Shown here: positions 1 to 10,203 of the stretch, piece after piece
Position numbering within the stretch: position 1 is the first letter of the stretch
How the letters are laid out: every line of letters starts with the position of its first letter
Assembly: GCA_034698045.1 (NCBI GenBank)
Contig: JAQGAU010001262.1
Location: 1-20,183 of the forward strand
DNA: 20,183 nt
From: Paramacrobiotus richtersi
Lineage: Eukaryota; Tardigrada; Eutardigrada; Parachela; Macrobiotidae
Direction: 5' to 3'
The notes under the pieces: generated by a model
What the model was told of the DNA's origin: nothing
Seen by the model: the letters and a program-made list of their open reading frames with translations, nothing else
Databases searched by the model: none
Translations under genes and position numbers: made by a program

Positions 1-299
1 TCATAAGCTGCACACTATCGTAGTAAAAGAATCTAAAGTCATAAACAAGGCCAATAAACGTTTACACGCTTACGATTGATCTATTGATTGATTCGTCTCA
101 AGGCGAAAATTGAAACAACAGCAGACGATAAAATTACCCTGCCTGAGAAGCTGCCTATCATAAAACACTAAATGCATGTTCAATAACAATCGTGACTTAC
201 AACAGAAAGTTGAAGGCGAAATGAAAACGTGTGTCGGTACAAAGCTCCCGAATACAAATACTATTATAGAGAGTAGCTGTTGTTTATTTCGACTAATGC

Positions 300-500
300 A
301 GCGCAGCAGCCCCAGAGATGTGCGTACTGATCAATGAGACAATCGTAGTGTAGTGGACTCGAATTACAAGTTTCGCTTTCCACAGGCAAAATGTACTATT
401 AAATTCGCACCGCCATTTTGTTGATAGGCAACCTTCCTACAATTTTTGTGGGAAAGGTTGTTGCCAATATTCCACTGACTTTCCGATATTGAACAGTTCA
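300..500 (+). repeat. Repeat module G, copy 1
   Basis: Matches 6140-6330 in the same orientation. Shared landmarks are atgagacaatcgtagtgtag against atgagacgatcgtagcgcag, and ttgataggcaaccttcctac against ttgatgtgcaaccttcccat. No coding content seen. Copies 1 and 2 are 5.8 kb apart. Confidence 0.6.
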
Positions 501-689
501 TTCGTGTTCGAAGAAATACATCCGGACCGCACGTTTTCACCGTTTACAGTTTTCCAGTCAACACATTTTATTTTTCAGTGTATATGCCTAGATAATGCAG
601 AAAAATAACAGAAGAATATATTCTTCTACTTTATTAACAAAAACCAAATGACACAGAAAGACAGCGCTGAAGGCAGCTAGTACTATACC

Positions 690-1560
690 GACGCTCATTT
701 CTCCCCGTTATCCACTGCGAAATCTTGAGCAATACAGCCATTTCAGAAATCAGGGTAATTACAGTTAAATCCGAAAGCTGCACCGTTAAAATACATATAA
801 ACGCGACTATACGATTAAGCCATACAATCTGAAAACAAGGATGATAAATAGTTTGTGATTTGATCATGTTCCGTTATTTGCATTGAACATTAAGTATTTT
901 AATATTTCCAGCGTCTTGTTGCACATTCGAACGAATGCAGTCCGCATTCTAGCGTACAGATTGTACGTGCTATTAGACAATCGTAGTACAGTGGCTTTAG
1001 TACGACAATACCAAACAAACGAACACTAACACTTACAATTAGAAACATCCATACATCTTAATGTCTGGGTTGGTTTTTTTCTTGTAATGCTCACAATCAG
1101 CTCACCCAGTTCATGCAACATTCAGTACTATTCACTTAACTTTGTTTCGGTTTTATCTACCTTATTCTGCTGTCGTGTCAGGCTCTGACCAAATTAATTT
1201 TCGCCCACAGTTTTGCCTAATCTACTATCGAAATTTCTGCCAACAAATTATGTGATGTTGACTTTTGTTTTATTATTTTAATTATCTGTTTCAGTTCGTT
1301 CATTGCAGTTGCGCTATTTTGAGGAATTTTTGTCGTTTTTTTATATTTATTGAAAGATCATTGAAATCTACATAAAAAGATTCTTCTACCTTCTATCTTT
1401 ATTTATTGGAATTTGGTAAAGGATAATACATACACTGCCTTCTTATGTTATACTGTCAACAAAGTTTGCTGTTAAATTGACGATGATTTTATTCGCTTAT
1501 CGCGGCATCCGGTACATATATATATGACCTTAATTCTCAAACCGCTTTTTTTAATAAAAC
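690..1560 (+). repeat. Long repeat module A, copy 1
   Basis: Collinear with 7330-7990 and, from about 900, with 15820-16520. Shared landmarks in order are a ccagcgtcttgttgcacat block, the motif at 979, agaaacatccatacatctta, gcaacattcagtac (copies 1 and 3), aaaaagattcttc, ggaatttggtaaaggataat and ggcatccggtacatatat. Similarity continues past 1560 into 1735-2075, which matches 16940-17290. It looks like intron sequence repeated with the BEACH pseudogene. Confidence 0.75.
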
Positions 1561-1993
1561 TACCTCTATGAAACTATACATTATCGATAGTGTACACGTT
1601 GCGGAAATTGCAGTCGTTGATTATTTGACACATACTTTGAATAATGCAGTAACCGAAAAACAAAAAAATTTGCCATATCAATTAGCTAACAGCGCATGAA
1701 CGAGTACGCCATGTGTTTCGATTGTGAAGAGTTACATTCAGTGGCATTACACTACGATGATATGTCTGACAGGACCGCCGGCAGTTTCGACTAATTCAGC
1801 ACCCAACGATATGGGATAAAAACGATCGATAAAGACAAGAAAAAGTAAAACCATGTTTTTTTGATAACATTTCTTAACCTGCATCTGACAGCTTTTAACT
1901 GACAATCTTACTTTTGACCTGGACTAATAGCCGCCACATTACGATTTCCCACGTCCCATAAGGACCAGTCAGTCGATCCTGGCTAATCCCCAC

Positions 1994-2050
1994 CCGTAAG
2001 TTCATCAAATTCGCCGCGAAGCATTTATTCGACCGCTATTTAATTTCCCC
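1994..2050 (-). pseudogene. Possible pre-BEACH exon remnant, copy 1
   Basis: The minus strand reads a piece with NSGRINAS, then a frame change, then LMNL, and ends CTTACGG before a donor-like gtgggg. It resembles the start of the BEACH domain (ISNFEYLM-LNT-AG in neurobeachin). The final single base of phase 1 would join correctly to the G|GACGT start of the RTYNDL exon. Similarity is low and the frame is broken. Copies at 17216-17290 and 18022-18075 share the same boundary. Confidence 0.4.
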
Positions 2051-2101
2051 GCCTCATGGGTGATCTTGTCACGGTTCACAAGCTGCCCGCGGAAGACGCA
2101 T

Positions 2102-2102
<1 letters not shown>

Positions 2103-2172
<70 letters not shown>
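2103..2172. repeat. (TTG)n microsatellite, about 23 units
   Basis: This is an uninterrupted run of the GTT/TTG triplet, 70 bases long. It lies between the BEACH-WD40 linker remnant and the pre-BEACH remnant, at what appears to be a border between array units. It produces a poly-threonine frame on the minus strand, which is not a real protein. Confidence 0.97.
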
Positions 2173-2222
2173 AGGAATGTGAGAAACACGCGCAAATAGA
2201 TTAGGTAATACCGTCACCAACT

Positions 2223-2450
2223 ACCACATGAAAAACCCCAGGTTGTCCCCGAAGGAGGAGGCCCCTGGCGTCTGCCTCGGTGCCGGCGCATTCCAAAGTT
2301 AACGGCTAAGGTGTCAATGGTGGCGACACAGGGTGCGCAACTGAGGGAAGGTGTTATCGGCGGTGTGGCAGATGAGTGATTTGGAAGGGAAACGCACAGG
2401 CTGATAGCACACGTCCTCCACAATCAGTCGGAACATCATGGGGCTCTGTC
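2223..2450 (-). pseudogene. Neurobeachin/LRBA-like BEACH-to-WD40 linker exon, frameshifted
   Basis: The minus strand reads SPMMFRLIVEDVCYQPVRF, then PSKSLICHTADNTFPQLRT. After a frameshift near 2330-2338 it reads VATIDTLAVN. This follows neurobeachin's linker after the BEACH domain (SPLMFKDQMQQDV, LKFPSNSPVTHVAANTLPHL, then the VTVTCSRLFAVNRW region) at the same spacing. The unshifted frame meets TGA after LCRHH, so the piece is broken. It is GC-rich compared with its surroundings, as expected for former coding sequence. Neurobeachin proteins are large BEACH-WD40 scaffolds for membrane trafficking. Whether the parent is NBEA or LRBA cannot be told from this segment. Confidence 0.7.
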
Positions 2451-3038
2451 ATCACCGACAACGTGTGAGTAACGGAACAACTTGTAACTACATAGCAAAT
2501 GTCGACCCAATTAAACTAAAAAAATTCTTCCGGTTTCGCGTCACTGTACAAACTACAAAGTAATCGTGTAAAGTTCGCGCTTGTAATTTTCAGAAAATTA
2601 TCGACAAAAAATTATGAGAAAAAGATGTTTTTGGACACTTGGATTATATTAATGGTTAATCGTCTCGAAAGCCGTACAAGTACGTTTACATATTGTGGTC
2701 CTACATGCATGGCCGCTACACTACGAAAGCTTTTACAGTAAAGTTCTACGGCATTAACACGCGCACTGTTCGACAACGAAAGAAAGCGGCCTGATATTTT
2801 TTAATAAGACAGACAATTTACCTGAAACATGTAAAAGATTACAGTAAAGAAACTCATAAATTTAAACTGGCTAAATGGCAAAACTTGTTAAAAAGTACTA
2901 CGGCTTACAGCTGCTGTATCTGTACTGAATAAATTACATTGAAGGGAAATGAAGAATTAAAGGAAATGGTTACAAAGAGAAAAACAATTAAAGATAACGT
3001 GAATGAATCGATGCAAAACTCACGTCACTCCTTAAACT
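2451..3038. other. Non-coding stretch with one motif copy
   Basis: No coding segment was recognised. The dispersed motif lies at 2712 in minus orientation, about 260 bases upstream of the linker remnant. Confidence 0.5.
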
Positions 3039-3079
3039 TATTCGTGCAACGGTCGCGAGACGAATTCCAACTCCAAAGT
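3039..3079 (-). pseudogene. BEACH exon remnant (ALESEFVSC-LHEW region), copy 1
   Basis: After an acceptor ctatag the minus strand reads TLELEFVSRPLHE followed by TAA, against ALESEFVSCxLHEW in BEACH domains. The tryptophan position and the cysteine are lost. The dispersed motif lies at 3216, about 140 bases upstream. That is the same layout as at 5590-5645. Confidence 0.65.
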
Positions 3080-3111
3080 CTATAGTGCAACGAAAAAAAT
3101 AGTAAAAGTGG

Positions 3112-3150
3112 ACATATTGATAGTACTATTGATAGACATATTGATAGACA
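3112..3150. repeat. Short imperfect tandem repeat (ATTGATAG units)
   Basis: Four ATTGATAG-like units separated by gacat or tact spacers, just upstream (minus strand) of the ALESEF-type remnant. Confidence 0.7.
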
Positions 3151-3189
3151 AATGTGTATATGCTAGAAATAGAAGGCCGTAATGCTGCA

Positions 3190-3320
3190 GTACTGCACAC
3201 TCCGAATTACTAGGCGCCGTTACGCTACGACCATCTGCATAAGCCGCGGTCCACACTGACTGTAGACGTGATTGGCGCCGAAATTCGGGGAGACAGAGCA
3301 AGAAAAGCATCTTTATGCTG
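3190..3320. repeat. Repeat related to 11170-11290
   Basis: Both places share gccgttacrctacgacca followed by ccgaarttcgrggmgaaaga-like blocks at similar spacing. On the minus strand both can be read with an SPR-SA peptide, but stops intervene and no family was recognised. Confidence 0.5.
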
Positions 3321-4321
3321 AAATCGTAAGATTCACATTGCCGAAAAATTTAGTTTTTTCCAGCTAACCGATAACCGCTAACCGGGTTGTTTAAGTTAAT
3401 TCATGTACAATGTAACCCAGATGCCGTAGTCATATCGACATAAAGCACTCCAATCAAATACAAACCTTGTTGCAATCAGCACGTCATGTACAAGTATCTA
3501 AGATCCCATCCGTAAAATTATACGTGATGCTCGTCATACAGTGCAAACACAGTAAGAAAGAAGGATGCGCTTACTGGATAGGTGCTTCACACATTGTGCG
3601 AGATTTTAGTGTAGTTTGGTGAATGAGAGAAACCGTAGTGTATGGGAGAACAGGCATGCAAGTAAATCACTGTAAATGCATATGTACCAGTATCTACACC
3701 GACAGAATATATTTGGAAAACTAGATCAAAATTTCCCCTTTGTACCATTTTTATTCATCTTCAAGAGCATGTACAGTGTTAATAATGGACAATAGGTTGT
3801 TGCAGAATTATTGTAAAACAAACTGCTGCCGGGGTTGAATTGCATTGGAAGGCTTCGCATGTCTCCAGCGCTCGCTGCTCATGAACAACCGTAGTGTATA
3901 GGCTAGGGAAGGGATCAATTGGCAGCGCTAAATAAGGAAGCTAAAAATTGTTTCAAAGCTAATCGGCAGAAAAATTTTCATTTTTCTCAAAATCTGTATA
4001 ATCTTGGTTCGTCCGAAATTAGTTAGAGATGTCGTGCTTCAAAACAAACTCGCAGCCACTAATTGGATGTATCGTTTGCAGGCGCTACCGGTATAACCAC
4101 GTGCTAAATAACCATGTTTTCTAATTCCCACAGATTCCTTCCTTACAGTACATTATACAAGTATGTGCATCAAAATGTTAGTAGAACAAAGAGGTCAACA
4201 AACGCAAGGGATTAGGCAGCTAGGTACCTGAAAAGCGAAAACGCCCCTGCAATACTGCTAGTTTGTTATAAAGCGGCTGGCAGTTGAGCTCCGTAGTCAA
4301 AACCGGGAATCAGTTTTTTGG
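3321..4321. other. Long non-coding stretch with two motif copies
   Basis: No gene seen. The dispersed motif occurs twice in plus orientation (3631 and 3887) in a degenerate form, CCGTAGTGTATRGG. No other structure was recognised. Confidence 0.5.
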
Positions 4322-5160
4322 CTAATTCACTGGCAGTGATCTACTCAGCCGCCACTGTCGTTTCCCCCCACCGGTGGCGGCGGTCGTATCTTCCCCTTCC
4401 GGTTCGGCAGTGCTCTCTTCGCCAGCGGACGCTGTTGTTTCCTCTCCACCAGCCGCTGTGGTCACCTCACTTCCGGCGGCGGCTGTCGTCTCTTTGCCTT
4501 TTTCAGCGGCCGTAGCCTGCTCCTCGCCAGCGGCGGTGGCGGCGGGAGCTGCGTACAACCGTGTGTTGGCGTAGTTTTCTTGTGCATCAAAAGTGGAACC
4601 CGAAATCCATAAACGGCCGGACAATATATATAGTGGCTTATAAGTTATAACACATGTCGCATATCACGGCATATGTAACAGGTTATCCGTTGCGCTTTAT
4701 ATCGGAAGAGTCACGGTATTGTACATTACGGTGCATAATTGTTTGTGTCACTTAAGAATCCATGTTACGCAAACTGTGATTAGCATTGCTACATAGTACC
4801 TGCCCTTCGTAATCCACATTGAAATAGTCACCGGTCAGAGTGATCTGACTGAACGCCGTTGTTACGCAGGTAGCTGGCCTTATATTGCTGTCAATATCCC
4901 ACCGATGGAACACCTGACATTTGGCGGTGGTATCCGCATAGAAGCCGCTTTGCTGCTGTAGTCGAATGCGCTGATATCGGGAATCTCAGCCAGCGTGAAA
5001 TGGGCATCCGCTCCCGATTTCCATAAGGCAGCGTCCAGAGAAGGAAACAAGTCCCACACCTACTTCTTATCGCCACCGGAAGAGGATGATTTATCGGCAG
5101 GTTTACCGGCCGTTTTCGGGGCAGCAGCTTTCGCATTAATTTTGGCTTGGGCACAGTGAC
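4322..5160 (-). pseudogene. Decayed chitin-binding type 2 (CBM14/peritrophin-A) cuticle-type protein
   Basis: First part (4800-5160): a Lys/Ala/Pro/Ser-rich stretch (KAAAPKTAGKPADKSSSSGG), an in-frame TAG, then WDLFPSLDAALWKSGADAHF, IPDISAFDYSSK, a frame change, GFYADTTAKCQVFHRWDI, and TAFSQITLTGDYFNVDYEG, ending at a good donor CAG|gtacta (4799). Second part (about 4600-4322): GSTFDAQENYANTRLYAAP, then a Thr/Ala/Glu-rich tail to a stop. The order matches secreted obstructor/Gasp-type proteins, in which one CBM14 domain with six disulphide cysteines is followed by a YANxRLY segment. Family role: these proteins bind chitin in cuticle or gut lining. Four of the six expected cysteines are replaced (Y, W, G, Y) and the second acceptor is degraded (atttcgG). 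With the stop and frameshift, this indicates a pseudogene. Confidence 0.8.
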
Positions 5161-5313
5161 TTTGGGGGCCGTCGGACTCTTTCTTTCCTTTCTGGTAGGT
5201 CAGTTGACAAGGAATTCAACAACTCCCAGCTCTCATACAAACTTCTTCGATTAATAAAAACTATATCAACAAACCTAAGGTCAAGCTTCCGGTATGTAAG
5301 CTCGGTGCCTGAG

Positions 5314-5451
5314 TTAATTAACAAGCCCAAAATCTATGAGCAGATCGAAGAGTCCTACGCGTCGTCGCTCTTTGCTCATCCGTTTGCGCATCATATATTC
5401 AACAGCTGTGTCATAATACGTCTTGAAAATGTTATGGTTTTTGAAGCAACT
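5314..5451 (-). other. Short helix-rich open stretch, unrecognised
   Basis: Between two stops the minus strand encodes about 45 residues, including FKTYYDTAVEYMMRKRMS then KERRRVGLFDLLIDFGLVN. The segment is amphipathic and helix-like, and looks more like protein than its surroundings. The opposite strand is also open here (KIYEQIEESYASSLFAH), so which strand was coding is unclear. It lies between the chitin-binding pseudogene and a BEACH remnant. No family was recognised and it may be chance. Confidence 0.25.
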
Positions 5452-5589
5452 TTATGCTTCCTTTTCCTAGTTAGAAAGTACTTCGTTTACCGTTTTATAT
5501 AGAAACTCTAAAGGTCACGTGGAGCTCACTTTCCCAGTGCAGGCGATGCTAAACTAACGTTAAACACACAAACACACACTGGAACGGTG

Positions 5590-5645
5590 TACTTGCCCAT
5601 TCGCGTAACTGGCAGTGGCAGGAGACGAATTCCGACTCCAAGGCC
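5590..5645 (-). pseudogene. BEACH exon remnant (ALESEFVSC region), copy 2
   Basis: The minus strand reads WALESEFVSCHCQLREWAS. BEACH domains have ALESEFVSCxLHEWIDLIFGYKQ at this point, so the first nine residues are exact and the frame then drifts. The expected acceptor (tatag) has become tatgg. The dispersed motif lies about 150 bases upstream at 5796, inside repeat module E. Confidence 0.75.
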
Positions 5646-5689
5646 CATAGTATAACAACAATATAGTAAGAAAAGAAAGCGTCACATTG

Positions 5690-6125
5690 CAGATACAGTA
5701 CTTGTACAGATCTGCAAAAACGGAAAGTACTGCTGCCGCAATATTAAACGCAATTTTCTCTGGGGAAGTTTGCATTATTCCGACGCTTAGGAGAAGCCAC
5801 TACACTACGACCCTCGTCACAATTAGCATGTTTTGTTCAGTTAACTTGTGCACAGCTGCTCCCTAGCATTCTTTATCTTATTTGTTAAGCACCTCACAGG
5901 CAACAACAACTACGCAAAAAGATCCCAGACTAAAGTAAATGCGGTACAACTGTTTAAATAATCTCAATAATATTAAAAAATAGCCAACGAAACTCTTTCC
6001 TTATGTGACTGCCGGTTTCAGTAACGCGTTTCCACAATAGAGTAAAGAATGCTGAACACCATCCCCCTGCAGTCACGGTGTCTGTCAACAACGTATTAAT
6101 AAGTATACCATAGAAGGAATATGTA
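5690..6125 (+). repeat. Repeat module E, copy 1
   Basis: Matches 13487-13910. Shared landmarks are gtcacaytgca, ggaaagyaytgctgcc, the motif with flank actacgaccctcgtcacaa, gcaactgtttaaataat (gtacaactgtttaaataat here) and gctgaacaccatccc against ggtgaacgccgtccc. Interpreted as the intron preceding the ALESEFVSC exon (minus strand). Confidence 0.75.
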
Positions 6126-6139
6126 ATTATAGTTAAATG

Positions 6140-6330
6140 ATGTAGTACACCTATGCATTACACCAACACCCTAAGCTATGAGACGATCGTAGCGCAGTGG
6201 AATTTTCGCCTCTGCCAAGAGAAATTCACTACTAAATTAATACTGTCATTGAGTTGATGTGCAACCTTCCCATAATTTTTTGAACAACTTTGGATTTTTC
6301 CAAATTTTGTTCAATATGGAGCTTTTGAGT
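6140..6330 (+). repeat. Repeat module G, copy 2
   Basis: Matches 300-500 (see copy 1). It contains the motif at 6185. Confidence 0.6.
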
Positions 6331-6711
6331 GAGTCTTACTTATATGTAATCACACATTTTCAGCTTTGGTAATTGATTTCTGTAGATTTCCGTTAGGTAT
6401 CTCTGTTCTTTAACGGCATTTCCTGGATCACGCGGTGGTACGGTAAGTCATGCAGTTATTGTGCGTTTTCAAGAGAAATGATCTACGTTGACTCTGGGAA
6501 GGCCTATTTCTGCGTTTACTGATGTTTGAGAGGAATACTTACTCCACTGTACGAAAGGTCATACGGGACTGGTTTGAAAGAATCAAATTAAACTTACTGT
6601 AAATCTCCTGGCTGCAGTTAAGTTGCACGATAAACCGTCCGATTTTAGCGGGTACACTAGCTAAATTTGGTCAGAGATAGACGAAATTCTTAAATGCCAG
6701 CATGATTTCTT
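6331..6711. other. Non-coding stretch, nothing recognised
   Basis: No coding segment, motif copy or repeat was recognised here. Confidence 0.4.
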
Positions 6712-6788
6712 GAGTTCCTCGGACTCGTAACAGACCACAATCCATGAGAACACGGGATGCTGGTTCCAATCGTTATGTGCTGATCGTC
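6712..6788 (-). pseudogene. BEACH exon remnant ([14 protein letters not shown] type), copy 1
   Basis: After an acceptor atcatag the minus strand contains NDWNQHPVFSWIVVCYESEEL. This corresponds to [21 protein letters not shown] of neurobeachin-type BEACH domains. The first codons are garbled by an indel and the 3' half ([14 protein letters not shown]) is lost. The dispersed motif is at 6922, about 135 bases upstream on the coding strand. Confidence 0.8.
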
Positions 6789-7329
6789 CTATGATAATTA
6801 TGACAAAAAGTTTGAAAACCAGAATTATCAAAAGTTACAGCGATAGTGCTTTCTGCATTTAATTACGGTAATTATAGGTTTGCAATTCACAACGTGATGA
6901 CGTAGAGGAGGATGCCGAACTGCCAGTGCACTACGATTTTATTATGGCGAAAGCACTTTTTGTGTATGATATTAAACCGATTATGCTGTACAAAGCACAC
7001 GAATATTACAGAAACAAAAATCTATACTAACATTTAAAGTATAAAATAACATTTAATAAGCGGAAAACCCTTGTAATGATTATGAAACAAGAGATACGAA
7101 AGAATTTTATTCTCCTTGGTTCTGTTTACCGGCGAATGTAGAGGTACTCAAGTTAGAGCTGGAAATTTCGTTGGAAAACAATTATTCCGGATGGATAGTG
7201 CCGTTTTTATTGCATTACCATATACAGTCTAATAATACAGAAGTTCCTATAGTGCCATCTGCTATCCGGCAGGTGTCCTTGGTTTGCTCTAATAATATCT
7301 CAATACGCTTAATATCTCAATTCACTGCA
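6789..7329. other. Non-coding stretch with one motif copy
   Basis: Contains the dispersed motif at 6922 (minus orientation). Nothing else was recognised; the small open frame near 7171 has no conserved features. Confidence 0.45.
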
Positions 7330-7990
7330 ACAGTTTCTCCCCATTATACACTTTATCCCCATTACGAAATCTTAAGCAAAACAGTCATTTCAGAATTCAG
7401 GTGATTACAGTAAAATCCTAAGTGGAATCGAAAATATCCATACACAGTATATCTATGCGGCCATACAGTAAGATGCAATTATGCAATACCGTACATACAC
7501 TTTAACAATAAAGAGGATAATTTCCGTTACTTTAACTTTTGATATATCCAGCACCTTGCTGCACATTTGCACGAGCGAAATCAGCATTCTTGCGCGCATA
7601 TTGTCAGTACATGTTTATAAAGTAATCGTAGTACAGTGGCTTCGGTACGATGTGCAGTAACGAAGGGGGACTACTCAGAAACATGCACACATCTTGATAT
7701 CTGGGTTGGTCTTCTTCTTGCAGTTCTCCCAAATGTCTGTTTTATTTCATTCGTTGCATTTGCGCTATTTCAAGGAATTGTTGTCATTTTTGTTTTATGT
7801 ATTTACTGAAAGATTATTTAAAATCTGCATAAAAAGATTCTTTTGATTGTACTTATTTACCGGAATTAAGTAAAGGATAGTACATACACTGCTTCGGCAA
7901 TTCACTGCACATATGTCAAAACATTTTGCTGTTAAGTGACTATTTTATTCTTTTATCGTGGCATCCGGTAAATAATAATAATATGACCTT
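7330..7990 (+). repeat. Long repeat module A, copy 2
   Basis: Collinear with 690-1560 (offset about 6.64 kb) and with 15820-16520. Landmarks are cgaaatcttaagcaaaacag, ccagcaccttgctgcacat, the motif at 7624, agaaacatgcacacatcttg, aaaaagattctttt, ggaattaagtaaaggatag and ggcatccggtaaat. It lacks about 150 bases present in copies 1 and 3 after 7735. Confidence 0.75.
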
Positions 7991-8429
7991 TTTCTATAGA
8001 AGTCACATTCACAACATTTTTTCCTATACGTTTCATGATCATTCAGTTCTGACCCACTTTGCACCCTGGATATCGCTGCATACTGTGCTAACTTTTCACG
8101 CTATTAACACTTTTATTTCACTTATCGTTACATATATATAAGCTTTGGTAATGTTCTTGGAACTTACAGTCGTCTTGTTGCCATACTTTTAGTTTGTTAT
8201 TTGTGCCTGGTTTGATCATTATTATTTCCTTCTCCGTACGGATACATGAGCAAATTCAACAAGTAAGTACTTATCGTAAAACAATACTGTGCGTATTCGC
8301 AGAATAGTGACTGAAAATCAGTTTTCAGTAGGTTGAACTGTTCAGAAACACCGTACGTGTTTCAATAGGAGAAATGTTAACTAACTGCATCAGAATTTTC
8401 CTTTTTCAACACGGCAACACCGAAAGCAA
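7991..8429. other. Non-coding stretch, nothing recognised
   Basis: No motif, repeat copy or credible coding segment was seen. Confidence 0.4.
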
Positions 8430-8890
8430 CTTACAACACGATGCAGCTGTTTAAATAACATAAAAAATAAAAATATCAAGCCTATGCGATAAAACTCTTT
8501 CTGTTGCTGAACGACGATTGCAGATTGCAGTATTTCAGTTTCAGGACAATGTGCTGAACGCCATCATTCTACGCCCTCTAACACTTCATCATATTTTCAA
8601 CAACTGCACCAGAACGACACTTCAACAAAATCTTACGGCTTTTGTTTGTAGTTTGAATCGAGTTTTGGCGAGAAACTGATCATGTATTCTTAAAAATCGA
8701 CGGATATTTTTTCCATACTGACAAAGTGTTTGGTGACCGTATCTGTATTATATCGGGAAATACGAAAGGTCAACGTTCCCAGCCAGAGTTGCAAAACATA
8801 TATCTACTAGCAAAGCATGGCAATTCCACTCGAACCTGTCTGATGCATAAACTACCTACGTAAGCTGCCCATCACCGGCGAAAAATTAGT
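8430..8890 (+). repeat. Repeat module E, copy 2 (right part)
   Basis: Matches 13755-14165. Landmarks are gcagctgtttaaataac, gtgctgaacgccatc, an aayaackgcaccagaa-like block, cgtatctgtattatatc, aaaggtcaacgttcc and accggcgaaaaa. It would be intron 3' of the VKELIPEF exon on the minus strand. The left part with the motif and the ALESEFVSC exon is absent here. Confidence 0.65.
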
Positions 8891-8892
8891 TC

Positions 8893-9097
8893 CCATGCGA
8901 TGCAGCCGTACAAACTCCTCGGGATTACGGGCTCACGCCGGCAGTACCACATCCGTCACAACACTCCCGTCATCCTGCTTTCCAAACTGGTAGCGATTAC
9001 TGTTGACAAACATCTCCGGCAGATAGAAAAACTCGGGGATCAACTCCTTGACTGTATCATATTCCCACGTGTTGTAGCGCTAGAAATCGTGAAATAC
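8893..9097 (-). pseudogene. BEACH domain core exon (VKELIPEF region), with stops and internal deletion
   Basis: The minus strand reads VFHDF, TAG, RYNTWEYD, then directly VKELIPEFFYLPEMFVNSN, RYQFGKQDDGSVVTDVVLPA, TGA, ARNPEEFVRLHRM. In neurobeachin/LRBA the same order is VFYAERYETWEDD, then about 60 residues, then VKELIPEFYYLPEMFVN, DVDLPPWA and FVRINRMALE. So about 60 residues are deleted in frame between RYNTWEYD and VKEL. The tryptophan of LPAWA became TGA. The donor after HRM is damaged (ATGGgaact). This is the best preserved BEACH segment in the window and places the parent in the neurobeachin/LRBA group rather than LYST. Confidence 0.9.
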
Positions 9098-9396
9098 ATA
9101 TATCACCCCACTACCATGTATTTACAATCCTTTATTTTTATTACAAATTATATTGCAAAAAGCTAGGCTGCTTACTTCTGCAGAAAGTTTTTCCAGTACT
9201 GTACATGATTTTCAGCATAATATTGTATAAGCGAGGTTTCTGTATGGTAGAAAAGGCCACTAGAGAATCTCCTTAGCCAGTCAACATGACCAGATAACCA
9301 GTTATGAGAAACGGGAAACGGCTTAAGGAACTTTTGTTTAAATCAATATTTCCAGAATTATTACGTTTAATAAACTGATTATCTACGGCGGTTTAC
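9098..9396. other. Decayed intron between two BEACH exons
   Basis: Lies between the VKELIPEF exon and the RTYNDL exon donor. The part from about 9300 resembles 10010-10096 and 14410-14522, each ending at a BEACH exon donor. No other content was seen. Confidence 0.5.
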
Positions 9397-9482
9397 CTTG
9401 GAAAGATCACGGTACTTGCTCGGCACGGTTAAATCCAGGTCCATGGACTCGTAATTGGCCAGAATGTAACGCACATTCCGTC
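9397..9482 (-). pseudogene. BEACH exon remnant ([14 protein letters not shown] type), copy 2
   Basis: Acceptor gtgtag|GACG and donor AAG|gtaaac are both intact. After a deletion of about 30 bases near the 5' end ([12 protein letters not shown] lost) the minus strand reads ILANYESMDLDLTVPSKYR then DLSK. The deletion breaks the frame of the exon. Motif at 9608, 126 bases upstream of the acceptor. Confidence 0.85.

Positions 9483-10203
<721 letters not shown>

Noticed and set aside
2005-2220. 71-codon minus-strand frame with a poly-threonine run
   Set aside because: It is produced by the TTG microsatellite joined to the pre-BEACH remnant, not a separate gene.
4318-4574. Two plus-strand Ser/Ala/Pro-rich frames
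   Set aside because: They are antisense to the Thr/Ala/Glu-rich tail of the chitin-binding pseudogene.
5560-5775. 71-codon minus-strand frame
   Set aside because: It overlaps the ALESEFVSC remnant in another frame and spans intron module E.
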